Notes under the pieces: generated by a model | Told to the model about the DNA's origin: nothing | What the model saw: the letters and a program-made list of their open reading frames with translations, nothing else | Databases searched by the model: none | Made by a program: the position numbers and the translations under genes | Assembly: GCA_007693325.1 (NCBI GenBank) | Contig: REDW01000083.1 | Span: 1 to 37,143, forward strand | DNA from: Spirochaetaceae bacterium | Lineage (GTDB): Bacteria > Spirochaetota > Spirochaetia > DSM-27196 > PWMO01 | Reading direction: 5' to 3' | Length of the DNA stretch: 37,143 nt | In this document: positions 33,824-37,143 of the stretch, piece by piece | Layout of the letters: the number at the start of each line of letters is the position of its first letter | Position numbering within the stretch: the stretch's first letter is position 1

Positions 33824-34555
33824 ATGGGAGAACGCACGAGCAGCAGCCACGAGCCCTGTATTGAGGGGCTGGATCTGACTCGCGAATCACTGCTTGGTAT
33901 GATTGATAATACGTTCCTCGACACGTCGGTCAGCGTTGACGCGGTAGTAGCGTTCTGTCGCTCCAGCGCGCACAGCGGTTTCGGGGCCGTTGCTGTGAAC
34001 TCGGCGATGGTTGGTGTTGCCCGCGCTGCCGTTGCTACTACGGCGACAAAGATATGCTCTGCTATTGCGTTTCCGTTGGGCGCGGTATCGACATTCTGCA
34101 AGACCGCTGAGATACGGGATGCTATCGCAGCCGGCGCTGACGAACTCGATTTTGTTACCAACATCAATTTAGTCAAGTCGGAACATTGGAGGCAGGTGGC
34201 CGAGGAGGTTCGACAGCTGGTTATGGCCTGTGATGGAAGAACGTCCAAGATGATTCTGGAAACAAGCCTTCTGAACGAAGACGAGAAGCTGCGTCTGTGT
34301 GACATCGCAGTAGAGTGCGGGGTCTCTTTTGTCAAGACATCGACTGGATTCCGTGGCGGTACTACAACAGGCGAAGTGCGCACGCTGCGTCAACACCTGG
34401 GTAAGCGGTGCGGGGTAAAGGCCACAGGTGGCATAGGGAGTCTAACGGACGTGGTATCGATGATACGCGCGGGTGCTGATCGGATTGGAACCAGCAAAGG
34501 ATTCGCAATCCTGGAGGAGCTGGACCGGGAACCGCGTAGTGAGGAGGCCTTCTAA
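33824..34555 (+). CDS. deoC: Deoxyribose-phosphate aldolase family protein
   Basis: A 243-residue class I aldolase. It has GMIDNTFLD, AFPLGAVSTFCK, GADELDFVTNIN, SKMILETSLLNEDEK, FVKTSTGFRGG with the Schiff-base lysine, KATGGIGSLTDV with the second lysine and ADRIGTSKG. In the usual role it splits deoxyribose 5-phosphate into acetaldehyde and glyceraldehyde 3-phosphate. No deoxyribose kinase or phosphopentomutase is seen here, so a related sugar phosphate produced by the kinase upstream is also possible. Three bases separate it from the dehydrogenase. Confidence 0.9.
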   Translation: MGERTSSSHEPCIEGLDLTRESLLGMIDNTFLDTSVSVDAVVAFCRSSAHSGFGAVAVNSAMVGVARAAVATTATKICSAIAFPLGAVSTFCKTAEIRDAIAAGADELDFVTNINLVKSEHWRQVAEEVRQLVMACDGRTSKMILETSLLNEDEKLRLCDIAVECGVSFVKTSTGFRGGTTTGEVRTLRQHLGKRCGVKATGGIGSLTDVVSMIRAGADRIGTSKGFAILEELDREPRSEEAF

Positions 34556-34983
34556 TGGACACGGTGACAAAGAAAACAATTAGCGCGGCGGGAGCACGGC
34601 GCCTGCTGGATGGCGCTGTACAGACTGCAGAGAGGTTGGGTAAGCAGGTGAGTGTTGCGGTAGTCGACAATTCCGGTTATCTGGTCGCCTTTGGCCGCAT
34701 GGATGGTGCCGGTTTACAGACGATCGCTATTGCAATCAATAAAGCTCGATCAGCCGGGATGACCGGATTTGCCACCGGTACTACCCTGCCTGACGGTACA
34801 ACGCTGGACACCCATCTTGCAATTGCGATCCCGCTCAGCTGTGGAACCGATAGCTTCGTCACGGTTCAAGGTGGGGTTCCTCTTGTGAAGGACGGCGCAC
34901 ACGTTGGCGCGGTAGGTGTCAGCGGTGCCAGTGAGCTCGAAGACCGTGAGATTGCTGATCTGTCAGCGAACCTGCTCTACTAG
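34555..34983 (+). CDS. GlcG/HbpS-family protein (heme-binding/PduO C-terminal-like)
   Basis: A 142-residue single-domain protein. Typical text is GAVQTAERLGKQVSVAVVDNSGYLVAFGRMDGA, then AINKARSAGMTG, VPLVKDGAHVGAVGVSGAS and EDREIADL. Family members (GlcG, HbpS, the PduO C-terminal domain) occur next to glycolate, diol and polyol catabolic genes; some bind heme or cobalamin, but most have no proven function. TAATG joins its start to the deoC stop. No diol dehydratase is present in the window. Confidence 0.85.
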   Translation: MDTVTKKTISAAGARRLLDGAVQTAERLGKQVSVAVVDNSGYLVAFGRMDGAGLQTIAIAINKARSAGMTGFATGTTLPDGTTLDTHLAIAIPLSCGTDSFVTVQGGVPLVKDGAHVGAVGVSGASELEDREIADLSANLLY

Positions 34984-35001
34984 AGGGCGTGTGGGCAGAC
35001 A

Positions 35002-36045
35002 CTACTGTCCAGGACGCAGGAGCACCTTCAGGGCGGTTCCATCTTCCAGCGCTTCGAAGGCTTCCTCGATCCTGGCAAGAGGGAAGACGCTTTCCCGGTA
35101 GCGTTGCGTCCTGAGTGTGCCGGTCTGCAGCAGGGATAGTGCTTCCCGATTCTGTTCCGGCGTGGCAGCGTGTACACCGTGCACCGATATCTCCCGATAG
35201 TGAATCAGATTGCTGTCGATGTAACCGGTTGATTGCGCCGGAAGGCCGCCGAACAGGCTCACTCGACCCATCTTTGCCGTCATGTTCATGGCTTGAGTCT
35301 GGGCCGGCCCCGCGGAACAGGCTACTATTGCAACGTCGACACCGGCTGCGTTGGTTATGCTGGTGATCGATTCCTGGGTGGCTGGATCGTTTGGGTCCAT
35401 TATGACCGCCTCGGGGATGGTCTCGGCTGCGGATGATCGCCGTGCAGCGTCAATCTCGAGGATGAACACCGTCTTCACGCCTCGCTTGAGGGCAATTTCG
35501 GCGTGCATGCAGCCGATGAAACCTGAGCCGAATACCGCCAAGGACGCAGCATCTTCCAGGTTCAAAAACCTGTGGGAATTGAGTATGCACCCAATCGGCT
35601 CCGCCAATACCGCCAGGTCGTCGGGCAGCTCCTGATCCACCCTGGTGACGTTACCTGACTGCAAGGCGGCGGCCGGGATATGCATGTACTCAGCGAAGGA
35701 GCCATCAAACTGGAACCCGATAGTTTGCAGATTGTCGCAGAGGTTGGTGTGGCCCATGCTACACGGTCTGCAGCGGCCGCACCCGATTGCCGGTGCAACC
35801 TGTACCCTGTCTCCTACTGCGAAGTCTCTTAAACCGCTTCCCAGGTCTACGATTTCGCCGACAACTTCGTGGCCGATCACACGTGGGGCAGCAATACTCT
35901 TGCTCACGTGACGACGCGCCCGGAGGTCGGTACCACAGATTGCCGTTGTTTGTACCGCAATGACGGCGGAATCGGAGGTGGCTTTGGGCACAGGCCGCTC
36001 TTCGACACGCGCCGACCCATCGGGTTGATAGACGTAGGCTTTCAT
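35002..36045 (-). CDS. Zinc-dependent medium-chain alcohol dehydrogenase
   Basis: A 347-residue sorbitol/threonine-dehydrogenase-like enzyme. Catalytic zinc: AICGTDLRARR and VIGHEVVGE. Structural zinc: GCGRCRPCSMGHTNLC. Cofactor loop: AVFGSGFIGCMHAEIA. It is a paralogue of the plus-strand enzyme at 21608-22660. AAGGAG lies 9 bases upstream of the ATG. It follows the SDR gene after 11 bases on the minus strand and converges with the GlcG-like gene after 18 bases, without a recognisable terminator. Confidence 0.92.
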   Translation of the reverse strand: MKAYVYQPDGSARVEERPVPKATSDSAVIAVQTTAICGTDLRARRHVSKSIAAPRVIGHEVVGEIVDLGSGLRDFAVGDRVQVAPAIGCGRCRPCSMGHTNLCDNLQTIGFQFDGSFAEYMHIPAAALQSGNVTRVDQELPDDLAVLAEPIGCILNSHRFLNLEDAASLAVFGSGFIGCMHAEIALKRGVKTVFILEIDAARRSSAAETIPEAVIMDPNDPATQESITSITNAAGVDVAIVACSAGPAQTQAMNMTAKMGRVSLFGGLPAQSTGYIDSNLIHYREISVHGVHAATPEQNREALSLLQTGTLRTQRYRESVFPLARIEEAFEALEDGTALKVLLRPGQ

Positions 36046-36056
36046 TCCCGGGCTCC

Positions 36057-36818
36057 TTAATCCATGTAGTATCCGCCGTTTATGTTGATCGTCTCACCGG
36101 TAATGAAGGAGGATTCATCGGCCGCGAGAAACATCATCAGGCGAGAGATATCTTCTACGGTACCGAGGCGTTTCAGAGGTATGGCATCAGCGGCCCGTTG
36201 CTTGCGTTCTTCATCCCAGTAGCTCATCATGTCGGTCATAACCGCGTGCGGCGCTACGGCATTGCAGTTGACGTTGAACGGCCCGAGTTCACGTGCTATC
36301 GATCGAGTGAGCGTTATCACCGCACCTTTTGACGCGCCGTATACCGGAGACGAGCTATTGTCACCGTTCTTTCCGGTTATGGAGGCGACGTTGACAATCT
36401 TGCCGTACTGTCTGGACTTCATGATCGGGGCAACTTCGCGGATGCAATAGAGGACTGCCTTGACGTTGATTCCAAGAGTGCGAACCAAAGTAGCTTCATC
36501 CAGATCTTCGATTCCGCCCACCGGCAGGTAGCCGGCGTTATTGACCAGTATGTCAATTGTGCCGGCGGTGGCTACAGTTTCCCTGATCAGTTCACTTACC
36601 TGGTCAGGATCTGTCAAATCGCAGCGCCTCAGTGAACAGCGCCCACCATTGTTTTCAATTTCCGCTTGAGTGGTCTTCAGGGGAGCTTCGTCAATGTCGC
36701 TAAGAATCACATAAGCTCCCTCCGATGCCATGTCCAAGGCGTTACGCTGACCGATTCCTCGTGCAGCACCCGTTACAAGGGCAACCTTGCCCGTAAATCT
36801 ACCTTGAATCGCTGCCAT
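36057..36818 (-). CDS. Short-chain dehydrogenase/reductase
   Basis: A 253-residue SDR. TGAARGIGQ near 15-23 is the cofactor loop, LVNNAGY the NNAG motif, NVASITGKNG with SPVYGASKGAV the Ser, Tyr and Lys of the active site. An INGGYYMD end is typical. The ATG at 36818 is chosen because AGGAGG lies 10 bases upstream and the family sequence begins there; the longer frame adds 14 unlike residues. It and the following zinc dehydrogenase form a two-gene unit, transcribed away from the repeat-rich region at 36.9 kb. Confidence 0.92.
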   Translation of the reverse strand: MAAIQGRFTGKVALVTGAARGIGQRNALDMASEGAYVILSDIDEAPLKTTQAEIENNGGRCSLRRCDLTDPDQVSELIRETVATAGTIDILVNNAGYLPVGGIEDLDEATLVRTLGINVKAVLYCIREVAPIMKSRQYGKIVNVASITGKNGDNSSSPVYGASKGAVITLTRSIARELGPFNVNCNAVAPHAVMTDMMSYWDEERKQRAADAIPLKRLGTVEDISRLMMFLAADESSFITGETININGGYYMD

Positions 36819-36913
36819 AGTCCTGAATCCTCCTGCGTTGCGGTCCGGGTTCGACCCCATTCGTACCTGTGTCAGTTTGGTGTGCGTCCGTCCGACGGCA
36901 CCGTGAAGGATGC

Positions 36914-36939
36914 GTCATAATTATAAGTCATGATTATAA
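36914..36939. repeat. Tandem 13-bp direct repeats
   Basis: GTCATAATTATAA (36914-36926) and GTCATGATTATAA (36927-36939) differ at one base. On the minus strand each contains TATAAT, so they may also include the SDR -10 element. No good -35 was found for that direction. GTCATAA occurs again at 36972-36978. Confidence 0.75.
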
Positions 36940-36944
36940 CTAGT

Positions 36945-36973
36945 TTGACCAAAGCGACACATTATGTTATAGT
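36945..36973 (+). promoter_or_regulatory. Rightward sigma-70-type promoter
   Basis: TTGACC (36945-36950), 17 bases, TATAGT (36968-36973). The start would be near 36980. No gene begins in the remaining window, so the product must lie beyond the right edge; a regulator divergent from the SDR operon would be usual. Confidence 0.55.
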
Positions 36974-36982
36974 CATAACATA
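36963..36982. promoter_or_regulatory. Operator-like dyad
   Basis: TATGTTAT (36963-36970) and ATAACATA (36975-36982) are exact inverted repeats around AGTC. The dyad overlaps the -10 of the rightward promoter, a position suited to repression. The GTTA and TAAC half-sites are 10 bp apart, as at the two other sugar promoters. Confidence 0.6.
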
Positions 36983-37143
36983 GTGTTGCGAAACTGTCAA
37001 CTAGAGAGAGGCTTGCTTAGAGGGATCAGACAGACAAAAACAGATGAACGCAGAGAGTGACCCGCCGGAATGCTTGATCTTGATATTGGGGGACAGTTAG
37101 ATTATCCTCGTGACAACGCTATGAGAACGGAAACCTGATTAAC
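36983..37143. other. Right-end stretch without a recognised gene
   Basis: The last 161 bases hold only very short frames (for example 18 codons from 37044 and 22 codons from 37070) with no family likeness. It is probably the leader of a gene beyond the window. Confidence 0.5.

Noticed and set aside
28742-34983. Bacterial microcompartment locus
   Set aside because: A GlcG/PduO-like protein, DeoC and dehydrogenases made this worth a look, but there are no shell proteins, no CoA-acylating aldehyde dehydrogenase and no diol dehydratase in the window.
1-37143. CRISPR array, insertion sequences, prophage or integrase genes
   Set aside because: No regularly spaced repeats, transposase or integrase motifs were seen in any frame.

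Overview
This is a GC-rich bacterial chromosome segment with dense, mostly operonic genes on both strands. No rRNA, tRNA, CRISPR array or insertion sequence was recognised. The substrate-binding protein ends its signal peptide in an AGGGSE-type stretch, the CheY-like protein resembles spirochaetal ones, and many sugar/polyol genes sit beside peptide-type ABC genes. Together these suggest a free-living, sugar-fermenting spirochaete (Spirochaetaceae-like). That assignment is an inference, not proven here.

Layout. 1-4707 (minus): a housekeeping run of rhomboid protease, prfA, prmC, rel (bifunctional (p)ppGpp enzyme) and the first codons of a proC-like gene, read from one consensus promoter near 4.75 kb. 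4839-6248 (plus): a LuxO/NtrC-type sigma-54 response regulator. 6249-6671: an intergenic region with three TATGC-N5-GCATA dyads, a near-consensus -24/-12 promoter and a strong intrinsic terminator, together predicting a sigma-54-dependent small RNA of about 125 nt. A separate sigma-70 promoter then serves a cheY-like gene. 7131-12239 (plus): a five-gene oligopeptide-type ABC importer in the unusual order B-D-F-A-C. 12190-16787: a zinc-dependent phospholipase C-like protein (minus), acetate kinase, a DUF2779/RecB-like nuclease probably starting at CTG, and a secreted protein (minus).

16961-28368 (plus): an iron alcohol dehydrogenase, a DeoR-family repressor and a nine-gene operon-like run. The run encodes a fucose/arabinose isomerase-like protein, a Gfo/Idh/MocA dehydrogenase, a zinc alcohol dehydrogenase, an FGGY kinase, a shikimate-dehydrogenase-like protein, a cupin phosphoglucose isomerase-like protein, a 2-hydroxyacid dehydrogenase, a UlaG-like metallo-hydrolase and an inositol-monophosphatase-like phosphatase. 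I do not recognise this set as a described pathway. It looks like catabolism of an unidentified sugar or cyclitol, and it has no transporter of its own.

28742-34983 (plus): a second carbohydrate run of SDR, RbsA-like double ATPase without permease or binding protein, a 24-codon ORF that may be a permease remnant, a glycerol-kinase-like FGGY kinase, a zinc dehydrogenase, DeoC and a GlcG/HbpS-like protein. It is read from a consensus promoter followed by an operator-like dyad. 35002-36818 (minus): a further zinc dehydrogenase and SDR converge on it. The last 300 bases hold tandem repeats, a dyad and a rightward promoter with no gene inside the window. GTTA/TAAC half-sites about 10 bp apart occur at the DeoR gene, at the SDR operon and in this last region, hinting at shared control.
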